From an uncultured Opitutia bacterium (GTDB lineage: Bacteria; Verrucomicrobiota; Verrucomicrobiia; Opitutales; Opitutaceae), in contig CAITWF010000113.1 of NCBI GenBank assembly GCA_903896015.1, forward strand, positions 1 to 60,450: DNA of 60,450 bases. Direction: 5' to 3'. Below are positions 37,041 to 45,724 of this stretch, one piece after another. Made by a program: the position numbers and the translations under genes. Within the stretch, counting starts at the first letter, position 1. Every line of letters starts with the position of its first letter. Under the pieces are notes generated by a model. That model was given only the letters and a program-made list of their open reading frames with translations. It was not told the DNA's origin and ran no database searches.

Positions 37041-37927
37041 TGAGCGCTCCGATCCCAGACTGGCTGGCACGCGAGTATCCGTTTGTGCCACGGACGTTCA
37101 CGACGCCACGCGGCGCGAAGATGAGTTTTCTCGACGAGGGGCCGCGCTCGGACGAAGCGGTCCTGATGTTGCACGGGAATCCCACGTGGTCGTTTTATTT
37201 TCGCCACTTGGTCCAAACGCTTGCGCCGCGGTGGCGCTGCCTGGTGCCCGATCACATTGGTATGGGTTTGTCGGAGAAGCCCGAAAACTACGATTACACG
37301 CTCGCGACGCGAATCGCCGACATCGAAGCGCTCGTGGCGACGCTCGGAGTCAGGCGGGTGCATTTGGTGGTGCATGACTGGGGCGGGGCGATCGGATTTG
37401 GGTTCGCCGCGAAACATCCCGCGATGATCGGGCGGCTCGTGATTCTCAACACGGGTGCGTTTGCCTCGGTGCACATTCCCGACCGGATTGCGCTGTGCAA
37501 GGCGCCGGTGATCGGGCCGTTGCTCGTGCGCGGGTTCAACGGTTTTGCGTGGCCGGCAACCTGGATGGCAATGCATCGCCGCGGGCTCACGGCGGACGAG
37601 AAGCGCGCCTATCTGCTGCCGCACGGCTCATGGGCGGACCGCGTGGCGGTGAGCGAGTTTGTTCGCGACATCCCGATGAATCCGGTGCACCGCAGTTGGG
37701 CTGCGCTTGCAGGGGTCGAGCAGGGGCTCGAGCAATTCCGCAACCGGCCCGCGTTAATCGCGTGGGGCGGGCGCGACTTTTGTTTCAACGATCATTTTCT
37801 CGCGCGCTGGCGCGAACTGCTGCCGCAAGCCGCCGTGCATCGGATCGCGGACGCGGGGCACTACGTGCTTGAAGATGCACGCGAGGAAGTCCTCCCGCTG
37901 ATCGTTACGTTTCTGTCGGCACCGTGA
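37040..37927 (+). CDS. oleB: OleB-like alpha/beta hydrolase (beta-lactone decarboxylase family)
   Basis: 295 residues of the haloalkane dehalogenase-like family to which OleB belongs. HGNPTWSFYFR oxyanion region, nucleophile Asp113 in VVHDWGGAIG, and the catalytic His in DAGHYVLED near the C-terminus. The ATG overlaps the OleA stop (TGATG), so translation is coupled. OleB decarboxylates the beta-lactone made by OleC to give an alkene. A dehalogenase or epoxide hydrolase cannot be excluded from sequence alone; the adjacency to OleA decides. Its 3' end overlaps malQ, running the other way, by 23 bases. Confidence 0.8.
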   Translation: MSAPIPDWLAREYPFVPRTFTTPRGAKMSFLDEGPRSDEAVLMLHGNPTWSFYFRHLVQTLAPRWRCLVPDHIGMGLSEKPENYDYTLATRIADIEALVATLGVRRVHLVVHDWGGAIGFGFAAKHPAMIGRLVILNTGAFASVHIPDRIALCKAPVIGPLLVRGFNGFAWPATWMAMHRRGLTADEKRAYLLPHGSWADRVAVSEFVRDIPMNPVHRSWAALAGVEQGLEQFRNRPALIAWGGRDFCFNDHFLARWRELLPQAAVHRIADAGHYVLEDAREEVLPLIVTFLSAP

Positions 37928-39488
37928 GCGGCAGACCGTCGCGTCCGGATAGTTCGGCGAGTTCGCGCAGGTAGGAGGCGGAGTTCTCGTGCAGCGCGCG
38001 CAGTTGCTCTGCGCGGTAACGCCAGGTCCAGTTGTCCTGACTCTTGCCGGGAGTATTGAAGCGTGCCCCGGAACCGAGACTCATCAGATCTTGCAACGGA
38101 ATGACGGCGAGATTCGCGACGGAGTCGTAGGCCGAGCGGATAAAATCCCAGCCGACTTCGCGGCCGCTGACGCGCAGGTAGCGGCGCACGTGGTCGCGCG
38201 ACTTTTCGTCGGTCGTCGCATACCAGCCGAGCGTGGTGTCATTGTCGTGGGTGCCGGGATAAACGACGCTGTTGGTGCGGTGGTTGTGCGGGAGGTAGAG
38301 GTTCTTGGCGTCGCCGCCGAAGGCGAATTGAAGAATCGCCATGCCGGGGAGACCCGTCGCATCGCGCAACGCCACGACGGAGGGCGCGAGTTCGCCAAGA
38401 TCCTCCGCGATGAGTTTCGCGTGTGGCATCGCGGCGCGGACGGCGTGGAAGAAATCGAGGCCCGGGCCTGGTTGCCAGGTGCCCGTGCGCGCGGTCGGTG
38501 CGGAAGCTGGGATTGACCAGTAGGAATCGAAGCCGCGGAAGTGATCGATGCGCACGACGTCGCAGAGCGCGAAGTTCGCGCGGAGTCGGGCGATCCACCA
38601 GGCGTAGCCCTCGGCGGCGTGCACGGGCCACCGATAGAGCGGGTTGCCCCAGAGTTGGCCGTCGGCGGAAAAATAATCCGGCGGCACGCCGGCCACGAAA
38701 GTGGGCCGCGCCGTTGCCGGATCGAGCTGGAAAAGGTGCGGGCTGGCCCACACATCAGCGCTGTCGATTGCGGTAAAGATCGGGGTGTCACCGATGATGC
38801 TGATGCCGAGTTTCGCCGCGCGGGCACGCACCTGGGTCCACTGGGCGAAAAACAGATATTGGATGAACGCGTAGGCCTCAGCCCGCGCCGCGACTTTTTC
38901 GCGCAACGGGGATTCTGCGGAGTTCGCGAGCGAACGCACCTCCGCCGGCCATTCCCACCAAGGTCGGCCGCCAAAGTGATCTTTGAGCGCGGAGAAGAGC
39001 GAGTAGCCGTCGAGCCAAGCAGACTGCTGGGCCCGAAAGCCTGCGAAATCGCCGTAGGGCAGAACGCGTTTCGGGTTCTTGGCCCATGTGGCGTGCGCCG
39101 CGAAGAGGAGCGGGAGTTTCAGCCGATACAGCGCGCCGAAGTCGACGTGGTCCGTGTCGAGCGCGCGCAAAGACTGAAGTTGTTCGGTCGTGAGCAATCC
39201 CGCGGCCGCAAGTGGCGCCAGATCGACCAGGTAGGGGTTGCCGGCGAACGAAGAGAAACATTGATAAGGGGAATCGCCATAGCCGGTTGGCCCCAACGGA
39301 CAAACTTGCCAATATTTGATTCCTGAAGCGGAAAGAAACTCCAGCAGCGCGGTGGCTGCGGCATCAAATGCGCCAACACCGAACGCGCTCGGCAGCGAGG
39401 TCGGGTGCGCCAGCACACCGGCTGCGCGATGGTTGAGCCAGTTAAAGAGAGGAGCGGGATTAGTCGAAACGGCAGGCGAAGGTGCCAT
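37905..39488 (-). CDS. malQ: 4-alpha-glucanotransferase (amylomaltase)
   Basis: 527-residue GH77 enzyme that transfers alpha-1,4-glucan segments in maltodextrin and glycogen metabolism. Typical blocks: LPSAFGVGAFD, KYWQVCPLGPTGYGDSPYQ, IGDTPIF, VRIDHFRGFDSYW (nucleophile Asp), AEDLGELAPSVVALRD (acid/base Glu) and YPGTHDNDTTLGW. No signal peptide, cytosolic. Convergent and overlapping with the OleB-like gene. A short A/T-rich region upstream (39489-39594) contains the 11-base dyad AACATAATGTT and probably the promoter. Confidence 0.93.
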   Translation of the reverse strand: MAPSPAVSTNPAPLFNWLNHRAAGVLAHPTSLPSAFGVGAFDAAATALLEFLSASGIKYWQVCPLGPTGYGDSPYQCFSSFAGNPYLVDLAPLAAAGLLTTEQLQSLRALDTDHVDFGALYRLKLPLLFAAHATWAKNPKRVLPYGDFAGFRAQQSAWLDGYSLFSALKDHFGGRPWWEWPAEVRSLANSAESPLREKVAARAEAYAFIQYLFFAQWTQVRARAAKLGISIIGDTPIFTAIDSADVWASPHLFQLDPATARPTFVAGVPPDYFSADGQLWGNPLYRWPVHAAEGYAWWIARLRANFALCDVVRIDHFRGFDSYWSIPASAPTARTGTWQPGPGLDFFHAVRAAMPHAKLIAEDLGELAPSVVALRDATGLPGMAILQFAFGGDAKNLYLPHNHRTNSVVYPGTHDNDTTLGWYATTDEKSRDHVRRYLRVSGREVGWDFIRSAYDSVANLAVIPLQDLMSLGSGARFNTPGKSQDNWTWRYRAEQLRALHENSASYLRELAELSGRDGLPLTVPTET

Positions 39489-39594
39489 GGCTCAACGTCA
39501 CAGTGGAAAGCACCCAATGGCAGGTCAGAACCAAACAACCCGACTTAACATAATGTTCATTGTGCGTTTTCTAGCTATGGAAATACGTGTCTGT

Positions 39595-40875
39595 CTATCG
39601 CGCCGGACCCCAGTGACGCGTAAACGGGAAATACACAAACAATGGCCGCCCGACTACATCTTTCGCCGGAACGTAACCCCAATAACGTCCGTCCTGGCTG
39701 TTCGGAGAGTTATCGCCCATCGCGAAAAAGTTACGCACTGGCACCTCAACTTTCAACCCCGGCGCGAGTTTTTCCTTCGCTTCGTAGCCAGGATAGTTCC
39801 CGGCTTGATTTGCATTGGCCGCGAACGCGTCGGCTCCGGCGATTGGCGCATTATTCCGCATGAGTCCGTGCCCTTTCACTTCGAGCACATCACCCGGCAC
39901 GCCGACGAGCCGCTTCACGAAATATTGATCGCCGTAGGTCCCGACGAGATCCGGAATATTGCCCGTACGAAAAACGAAGCCACTGCCAACGCTCGGTTCG
40001 ATGAAGTGATAACTGAAACGATCCACGAACAACTGGTCGCCCGTGAGGATATCGAACGCCATCACCCGATCGCCGCGTTTGACCACCTTGCCGGTGCGGA
40101 GGTAAACCTGATTCAAGCGATCTCGAAACAACGCGTTTTTTCCCGCCGCGGCGCGAGCCAAGTCTACACCGCTTGGCTGCCGCGACGGCGTCGCGTTGGC
40201 GAAAAACGCGTCGCGGACCGCCCACTCAAAGTCGAAATCGGCCGGCACCTGCACCTTCACCGCCTGCTCGCCGACGTAGAGCGTGTATTCCTTCAACGTG
40301 GTCGGAAACACCAGCCACGATCTGCCGGGCACCGATTTGTAGGGAATATAGACACGGTCGAGCGTTCCGCCGACGGGAATCAAAATTTCCCCTTCAGCCG
40401 TTGAATCGATGCGATGCGGCCACGCGCCGAAAGCGATCATTCGCACCGCCTCGATCGGGGTCGCCGGCTCGTCCGCCGGCTTAGTGAATACCTCAGGCGT
40501 CATGCCATTGTAAGTTGGCCACATCGAGTTTGTGGGGATCTTGAACGGCTGCACAAAATACGTGCGGATCCCAAGAATCACGATTGCCGCGACCAGGAAA
40601 AACTCGACGTTTTCGACGAGCGAGGACTTCGGGTAAATCGCCCCGCCCGTCCGGCGCAGCACGTCTTCCAATGCCTCCAGCGTGAGTTTCAATTTCTCCG
40701 CCGGCACTTTCTCCTTCACCTGCTGCCGCACCTCCTGGGTGCGGGCCAACAGTTCCGCCGCTTCGGTCGCGTTCAGTTGATCGCGCCGAAAATTCCAGAC
40801 CTTTTCCGCGAGTTCGAGCCAGTTGGCCGCGTTCTCGCGCATCTTTTTATCCGGCGAACTGAAGAATCCGAACAT
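39595..40875 (-). CDS. lepB: Signal peptidase I with a long insert
   Basis: 426 residues from ATG 40875. Removes signal peptides in the inner membrane. One membrane segment (VEFFLVAAIVILGI) leads to catalytic Ser117 in PTNSMWPT; catalytic Lys321 is in FVKRLVGVPGD; GDNSPNSQDGRYWG is the family's third block. The Ser-Lys distance is about 204 residues, against about 55 in E. coli, so a large extra domain is inserted. An N-terminal coiled-coil-like region precedes the membrane segment. Last gene of a fabD-lepA-lepB string. Confidence 0.92.
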   Translation of the reverse strand: MFGFFSSPDKKMRENAANWLELAEKVWNFRRDQLNATEAAELLARTQEVRQQVKEKVPAEKLKLTLEALEDVLRRTGGAIYPKSSLVENVEFFLVAAIVILGIRTYFVQPFKIPTNSMWPTYNGMTPEVFTKPADEPATPIEAVRMIAFGAWPHRIDSTAEGEILIPVGGTLDRVYIPYKSVPGRSWLVFPTTLKEYTLYVGEQAVKVQVPADFDFEWAVRDAFFANATPSRQPSGVDLARAAAGKNALFRDRLNQVYLRTGKVVKRGDRVMAFDILTGDQLFVDRFSYHFIEPSVGSGFVFRTGNIPDLVGTYGDQYFVKRLVGVPGDVLEVKGHGLMRNNAPIAGADAFAANANQAGNYPGYEAKEKLAPGLKVEVPVRNFFAMGDNSPNSQDGRYWGYVPAKDVVGRPLFVYFPFTRHWGPAR

Positions 40876-40883
40876 GGAATCGG

Positions 40884-42680
40884 TTAGTTGGTTTTTAGCA
40901 CCTTGATGAAGGCATCCGACGGAATCGAGACGCGACCGAACTGCTTCATCTTCTTTTTGCCCTCTTTCTGTTTGTCGAGGAGCTTTCGCTTGCGGCTGAT
41001 GTCGCCGCCGTAGCATTTCGCGGTTACGTCCTTCCGCATTTCTTTCACGTTGTCGCGCGCGATGATCTTGCCGCCGATCGCGGCTTGGATCGCAACCTTG
41101 AACATCTGCGGCGGGATGATGTCCGCGAGTTTCTCACAGAGCTCGCGGCCTTTGCCCTCAGCCTTGTCGCGATGCACGATGCTGGCAAACGCGTCGACCG
41201 GATCCGCGTTTACGAGGATTTCCATCTTCACGAGATCGGCGGCGCGATACTCGCCCAGTTCGTAGTCCATCGAGCCGTAGCCGTGCGTGATACTCTTTAA
41301 CCGATCATTGAAATCGACCAGGATTTCGTTGAGCGGTAGGACGCACGTGAGCATCACGCGCGTGGCATCGAGCGTGTCGGTATGGTCCACGGTGCCGCGC
41401 TTTTCCATGACGAGCGCAAGGATGTCGCCCATCGAATCATTCGGGATGTGAATGGCTGCCTTGATCGTCGGTTCGCGGATTTCGACGATTTCTCCGGGGT
41501 CCGGGAGATTTACGGGATTGTCCACTTCGAGCATCACGTCGCCGTGCTTGATCACGTGGTAGACCACGCTCGGGTAGGTCGAGATGATGTCGACGTCGTG
41601 TTCGCGGCGGATTCGCTCCTGGATGATTTCCATGTGGAGCAGCCCGAGAAAACCGCAGCGGAAGCCGAAGCCGAGCGCAACGGAACTCTCCGACGAGTAA
41701 ACGAAGGCTGCGTCGTTGAGCCGCAGTCGGCCGAGCGCGGCCTTGAGCTTTTCGTAGTCGCCCGTGTCGACCGGATAGAGTCCGCAAAACACCATGGGGC
41801 GAACTTCCTTGTATCCCGGCAGCATCTCGGCTGCAGGCCGGGCAGAGAGCGTGAGCGTATCGCCGATTTTGATCTCCGACGGATCCTTGATGTTGGAGAC
41901 GACGTAGCCGACGTCGCCGGCTCCGAGCGACGCGCGTTTTTCCATCTTCGGCATGAACACGCCGACTTCCTTGATCTCGGATTTGGCGTTATTGCTCATC
42001 AGCAGCATGTATTCGCCCGCCTTCACCGCGCCCGAAAATACGCGCACGTAGGAAATCACGCCACGATACGAATCGTAGAGCGAGTCGAACACCAGCGCAC
42101 GGGTTTGCGGATAGTCGGTCCAGCGCGGCGGTGGCACACGTGTTACGACCGCTTCGAGAATGTCCACAATTCCAATGCCCGACTTGCCGCTCGCGAGAAT
42201 CGCCTCTTCCGCCGAAATCGTGAGGATGTCCTCAAGCTGCTTGAGACAAAGATCGAGATTTGCGCTCGGCAGATCGATTTTGTTGATGACCGGGATCACT
42301 TTCAGCTTCTGGCCAAACGCGAGGTGCGCATTCGCCACCGTCTGCGCTTCGACGCCCTGCGCCGCATCGATCAGCAGCACGGCGCCTTCGCACGCCGCGA
42401 GCGATCGCGAAACCTCGTAGGAAAAGTCCACGTGGCCGGGCGTGTCCATCAGGTTAAGCTTGTAGATGTGCCCGTCCTTCGCCGGGTAATTCATCGTGAC
42501 TGGGTGCGACTTGATCGTGATGCCGCGCTCCTTCTCGAGATCCATCGAGTCGAGGTGCTGCTCAGTCAGCACGCGCTGCGAGACCTGGTTGGTGTATTCG
42601 AGCAACCGGTCCGACAACGTGGTCTTGCCGTGGTCAACGTGCGCGATGATGCAGAAATTTCGGGTATAGCGGGAAGACAT
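40884..42680 (-). CDS. lepA: Elongation factor 4
   Basis: 598-residue ribosomal back-translocase GTPase. G1 AHVDHGKTTLSDRL, G3 DTPGHVDFSYE, G4 NKIDLPSA, then the LepA-specific C-terminus with KAEGKGRELCEKL and CYGGDISRKRKLLDKQKEGKKKM. Complete and of normal length. Four bases downstream of fabD and eight upstream of lepB; the lepA-lepB order is classic. Confidence 0.96.
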   Translation of the reverse strand: MSSRYTRNFCIIAHVDHGKTTLSDRLLEYTNQVSQRVLTEQHLDSMDLEKERGITIKSHPVTMNYPAKDGHIYKLNLMDTPGHVDFSYEVSRSLAACEGAVLLIDAAQGVEAQTVANAHLAFGQKLKVIPVINKIDLPSANLDLCLKQLEDILTISAEEAILASGKSGIGIVDILEAVVTRVPPPRWTDYPQTRALVFDSLYDSYRGVISYVRVFSGAVKAGEYMLLMSNNAKSEIKEVGVFMPKMEKRASLGAGDVGYVVSNIKDPSEIKIGDTLTLSARPAAEMLPGYKEVRPMVFCGLYPVDTGDYEKLKAALGRLRLNDAAFVYSSESSVALGFGFRCGFLGLLHMEIIQERIRREHDVDIISTYPSVVYHVIKHGDVMLEVDNPVNLPDPGEIVEIREPTIKAAIHIPNDSMGDILALVMEKRGTVDHTDTLDATRVMLTCVLPLNEILVDFNDRLKSITHGYGSMDYELGEYRAADLVKMEILVNADPVDAFASIVHRDKAEGKGRELCEKLADIIPPQMFKVAIQAAIGGKIIARDNVKEMRKDVTAKCYGGDISRKRKLLDKQKEGKKKMKQFGRVSIPSDAFIKVLKTN

Positions 42681-42684
42681 CGGT

Positions 42685-43599
42685 TCAGGCAGCAGTCACA
42701 TCGACAAACTCGGCAAAACTCTTCACGGCCCATGTTTTGTCCGTCCGGCGCGCGAGCCCGGCGAGCACCCCGCCCGGCCCGAGTTCCCAAAACTCCGTCG
42801 CACCCGCAGCCGCCGCGCTGCGTGTGCAGTCCTCCCACAGCACCGACGAAACGACCTGCTTCACCAGCGCAGCCTTGATTGCGGCGGGATCGCTCACGGC
42901 CTGACCGGTGGTGTTGGTGAAGACGGTGAATTTCGGCGCGGAAAAATTGACCCCGTCGAGATACGCCGCAAACGCGACCCGCGCCGGCTCCATCAATCGC
43001 GAGTGATACGCGCCAGCGACGACGAGCGGGATGACTTTCTTCATGCCACGCGCCTTCGCGCCGGCCACCGCCGCCTCGACCTTGGCCTTTTCTCCCGACA
43101 CGACAATTTGCCCGGGGGCGTTGAAATTTGCCGCCTCAATGTCGAATTCCCTGCACAACTCGGCGACCTTTGCGCGGTCCTCGCCGATGATTGCAGCCAT
43201 GCCTCCGGTCGCCTGCTCGCACGCCTGTTGCATCAGCCGGCCGCGCTCCGAGACGACCTTGAGGCCCGTCGCGAAATCAAACACCCCCGCCGCGCAATAC
43301 GCCGTGACCTCCCCGAGGCTTAGGCCGAGCGAAAACGTTGGCTCCCCTGCGCGTATTTTTCCCTGCTCGCGCAATGCCGCTACCAGAGCCAATCCATGAA
43401 CAAACAGCGCAGGCTGGCAGACTTGGGTCTGAGTCAGGTCGGCTTCCGGACCCTCAAAGCTTACCTTCGCCAGATCCCAGCCCAGCACGCGATTTGCCTC
43501 GTCGTAGACGGCCAGCGCGGCGGCCGACTGCTCGCACAGTGACTTGCCCATGCCCACCTTTTGGGCTCCCTGCCCTGCAAATAAAAATGCCAATGCCAT
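42685..43599 (-). CDS. fabD: Malonyl-CoA:ACP transacylase
   Basis: Loads malonyl groups on ACP for fatty-acid synthesis. 304 residues: LFAGQGAQKVGMG at the N-terminus, nucleophile Ser in GLSLGEVTA near residue 93, catalytic His in AGAYHSRLM near residue 200, and NTTGQAV. It starts the fabD-lepA-lepB group. It could also feed the lipid cluster 5 kb away, which lacks its own transacylase. Confidence 0.95.
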   Translation of the reverse strand: MALAFLFAGQGAQKVGMGKSLCEQSAAALAVYDEANRVLGWDLAKVSFEGPEADLTQTQVCQPALFVHGLALVAALREQGKIRAGEPTFSLGLSLGEVTAYCAAGVFDFATGLKVVSERGRLMQQACEQATGGMAAIIGEDRAKVAELCREFDIEAANFNAPGQIVVSGEKAKVEAAVAGAKARGMKKVIPLVVAGAYHSRLMEPARVAFAAYLDGVNFSAPKFTVFTNTTGQAVSDPAAIKAALVKQVVSSVLWEDCTRSAAAAGATEFWELGPGGVLAGLARRTDKTWAVKSFAEFVDVTAA

Positions 43600-43645
43600 G
43601 GTTGAAACCGGTTAGACAATCGCCCGCTCCGCCTGAATCCAAGCC

Positions 43646-44551
43646 CTAAAAACGCTTTAGCTGCTTGAAATATTTTTCGTCGGCCGCCGGCTTCGCAAAA
43701 TCCGGAATTTTTGACCTCGTGGCAGGCAGCTCAAGCGGCTGCGGCACAACTGCCGAAGGCGCCGGGTTCGCGGGTGCAGCGGCGCTCGGCGGTGTAAAGC
43801 TCGCGACCGGCGCCGCCACCGTAGCGAACGATTGCAAAAACGGATTGTCCGCTGGCTTGGGCAGAGCCAGCGCGGCGGGTTTCCCCGTCGCTCCAAAATC
43901 GACGCCGCCAGCGCCGCCAAGATTTCCCATCGCCGTAAATTCGCCAACGCCACCAGACGACGCCTGGACGATCGGGCTGTTCGCCATCCGGCTGGACACG
44001 ACTGAATCGAGCCCCGGCTTGAGCAGCGCGTAATCCTGCGAGGTCATCCAGCCCGCCATATAATTCATCAGCGGATTAAACTCCGGCCCGGTTTTCTTTT
44101 CCGCCGCCGGCGGAGCCTTTTTATCGCGCGTAGTCGGCAGAGGCGACTCGGCGTCGGCTACCAGTCCTCTCCCCTCGCGATCTAGGATCGCGGTGTTCGA
44201 ACGTTCACTGCCCACCAAGTCTGAGTTCTTGGCTCGTGGATCACGGGCATCCGTTTCCGCCGGTTTCATCATCGCGTCGACCAGCCAGTTGGCGGACTGC
44301 TTCTTGGTCGTCGCGGGATCGGGTTTCGACAGCGAGGGCAGCGGTTGTGGCGCGCCCGTCGAAAGTTCCGGCGTTGCGACGGACGGCAAATCTAGTTTCG
44401 CAGGCACATCCAGTGAGTTCCGCGCAGCTTTGAGCGCGTTGAACTCGCGCGTAGCCGAATCGATCGAGATGTCCGGTGGCGGCGCAGACTTTTCCTGAGC
44501 CAGCGCACTACTCGCCGCTATCAGCCAAAAAATTGGGAGCGCGCGGCGCAC
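43646..44551 (-). CDS. Exported Pro/Ala-rich protein of unknown function, next to pilT
   Basis: 301 residues with a signal peptide (RRALPIFWLIAASSALAQ). The mature protein is low-complexity: Pro, Ala, Ser and Lys rich, with PLPSLSKPDPATTKK, FNPLMNYMAGWMTSQDYALL near the middle, and a Pro-rich C-terminal third ending KYFKQLKRF. No known domain recognised. It starts 1 base after the pilT stop, so it is translationally coupled to pilT and may belong to the pilus machinery. That link rests only on position. Confidence 0.6.
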   Translation of the reverse strand: MRRALPIFWLIAASSALAQEKSAPPPDISIDSATREFNALKAARNSLDVPAKLDLPSVATPELSTGAPQPLPSLSKPDPATTKKQSANWLVDAMMKPAETDARDPRAKNSDLVGSERSNTAILDREGRGLVADAESPLPTTRDKKAPPAAEKKTGPEFNPLMNYMAGWMTSQDYALLKPGLDSVVSSRMANSPIVQASSGGVGEFTAMGNLGGAGGVDFGATGKPAALALPKPADNPFLQSFATVAAPVASFTPPSAAAPANPAPSAVVPQPLELPATRSKIPDFAKPAADEKYFKQLKRF

Positions 44552-44552
44552 G

Positions 44553-45656
44553 TCACGTCTTGATGAAGATTCCCTTGAGATTCATCTCAAGTTGCTGCGG
44601 GTTCGGCGAGAAACGCAGCCCGTCGGCTTTGCTGATCACTCCCGCTTTGATTAGTTTGTAGATGTCCTTGTTGAAGGAAAACGTTGCCGAGTCGGCGTCA
44701 CTTTCGAGCAGGCCCTGGATTTTTTCGTTCTGTCCCTCGAGGATGAGATTTCGGACGGTAGCGTCGGCGTTGAGAATTTCGTTCGCGGGCACGCGGCCGT
44801 TGCCGTCGATCGTCGGAATAAGTTTCTGACAAATGAACCCGCGGAGCGACCCAGCGATCGCGCGACGGGCCTGCACGACCTCCTCGGCGGGAAAGAATTC
44901 AAACAGGCGCGTGAGCGACTGCGCCACCGTCGCCGCGTGCATCGTAGAAAACACCAAGTGGCCCGTCTCCGCCGCGCTGATCGCGGTCTCGAACGTCTCG
45001 CGATCGCGCATTTCGCCGACGAGGATGATATCGGGGTTCTGACGCAGCACCGCCTTGATCGCCAACTGAAAGTTCGGCACGTCGAGCCCGATCTCCCGCT
45101 GCTGAAACAGTGATTTGTCGTCGACGAACGTATACTCAATCGGGTCCTCGATCGTGACGATGTGTTTGTCGAGCGTGGCGTTAATCCAGTTCAACATCGC
45201 CGCCATCGTGGAGCTTTTGCCTGAGCCGGTCGCGCCGCAGACGAGCAGGATACCGTCCTTTGCCTGCGAGAGTTTGACGAGCGCATTTTGTTTTTCGCCG
45301 AGCTTGAGTTGGTCGAAGCTGGGTACCGTGCTCTTGATGTGGCGCATCACGATGCTGACGAGGCCGCGCTGGTGAAAGGCGTTTACGCGAAAGCGGCCCA
45401 CGCCCTCAAACGAATAGGCAAAATCGACTTGCCCCTCGTCATCCCACTTTGTCCGAAACATCTTCGGCGTGTGCTCCTCGACCCAGGCGTTGGCCTCGCT
45501 GTTGGTAATCGGGTCCATGTCGACCGGCTTGAGCTTGCCGGCTAGCCGCACGTAGCCGGGCTTGTTTGATTTCACGATCACGTCGCTCACGCCGCTGTCG
45601 ACCGCGAGCTTGAGCAGGTCGTTCATCATTTCCGTATGCGGTGTGAGGGTGGACAT
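44553..45656 (-). CDS. pilT: Twitching-motility ATPase
   Basis: 367 residues from ATG 45656. PilT powers type IV pilus retraction. Walker A GATGSGKSST near residue 130, Asp box EDPIEYTF, Walker B PDIILVGEMRD, His box GHLVFSTMHA, and the C-terminal TVRNLILEGQ. It is a full-length hexameric secretion ATPase; PilU or a pilB-type extension ATPase is less likely since the N-terminal GspE domain is absent. No other pilus genes in the window apart from the coupled unknown gene downstream. Confidence 0.9.
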   Translation of the reverse strand: MSTLTPHTEMMNDLLKLAVDSGVSDVIVKSNKPGYVRLAGKLKPVDMDPITNSEANAWVEEHTPKMFRTKWDDEGQVDFAYSFEGVGRFRVNAFHQRGLVSIVMRHIKSTVPSFDQLKLGEKQNALVKLSQAKDGILLVCGATGSGKSSTMAAMLNWINATLDKHIVTIEDPIEYTFVDDKSLFQQREIGLDVPNFQLAIKAVLRQNPDIILVGEMRDRETFETAISAAETGHLVFSTMHAATVAQSLTRLFEFFPAEEVVQARRAIAGSLRGFICQKLIPTIDGNGRVPANEILNADATVRNLILEGQNEKIQGLLESDADSATFSFNKDIYKLIKAGVISKADGLRFSPNPQQLEMNLKGIFIKT

Positions 45657-45724
45657 GGGAAAAAAGCGTTGCGGATTCTTTATTTCGCCGTGCTCTGTTC
45701 CGCAAGGCAACACTGGCCTCTTCC

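Noticed and set aside
37040-37927. Haloalkane dehalogenase as the primary call
   Set aside because: The fold is the same, but overlap with a clear OleA-like gene makes OleB the better reading. A dehalogenase is kept as an alternative.
45657-45724. A lysine riboswitch before dapA
   Set aside because: Only 68 bases separate dapA from divergent pilT, too short for the lysine aptamer, and no conserved core is visible.
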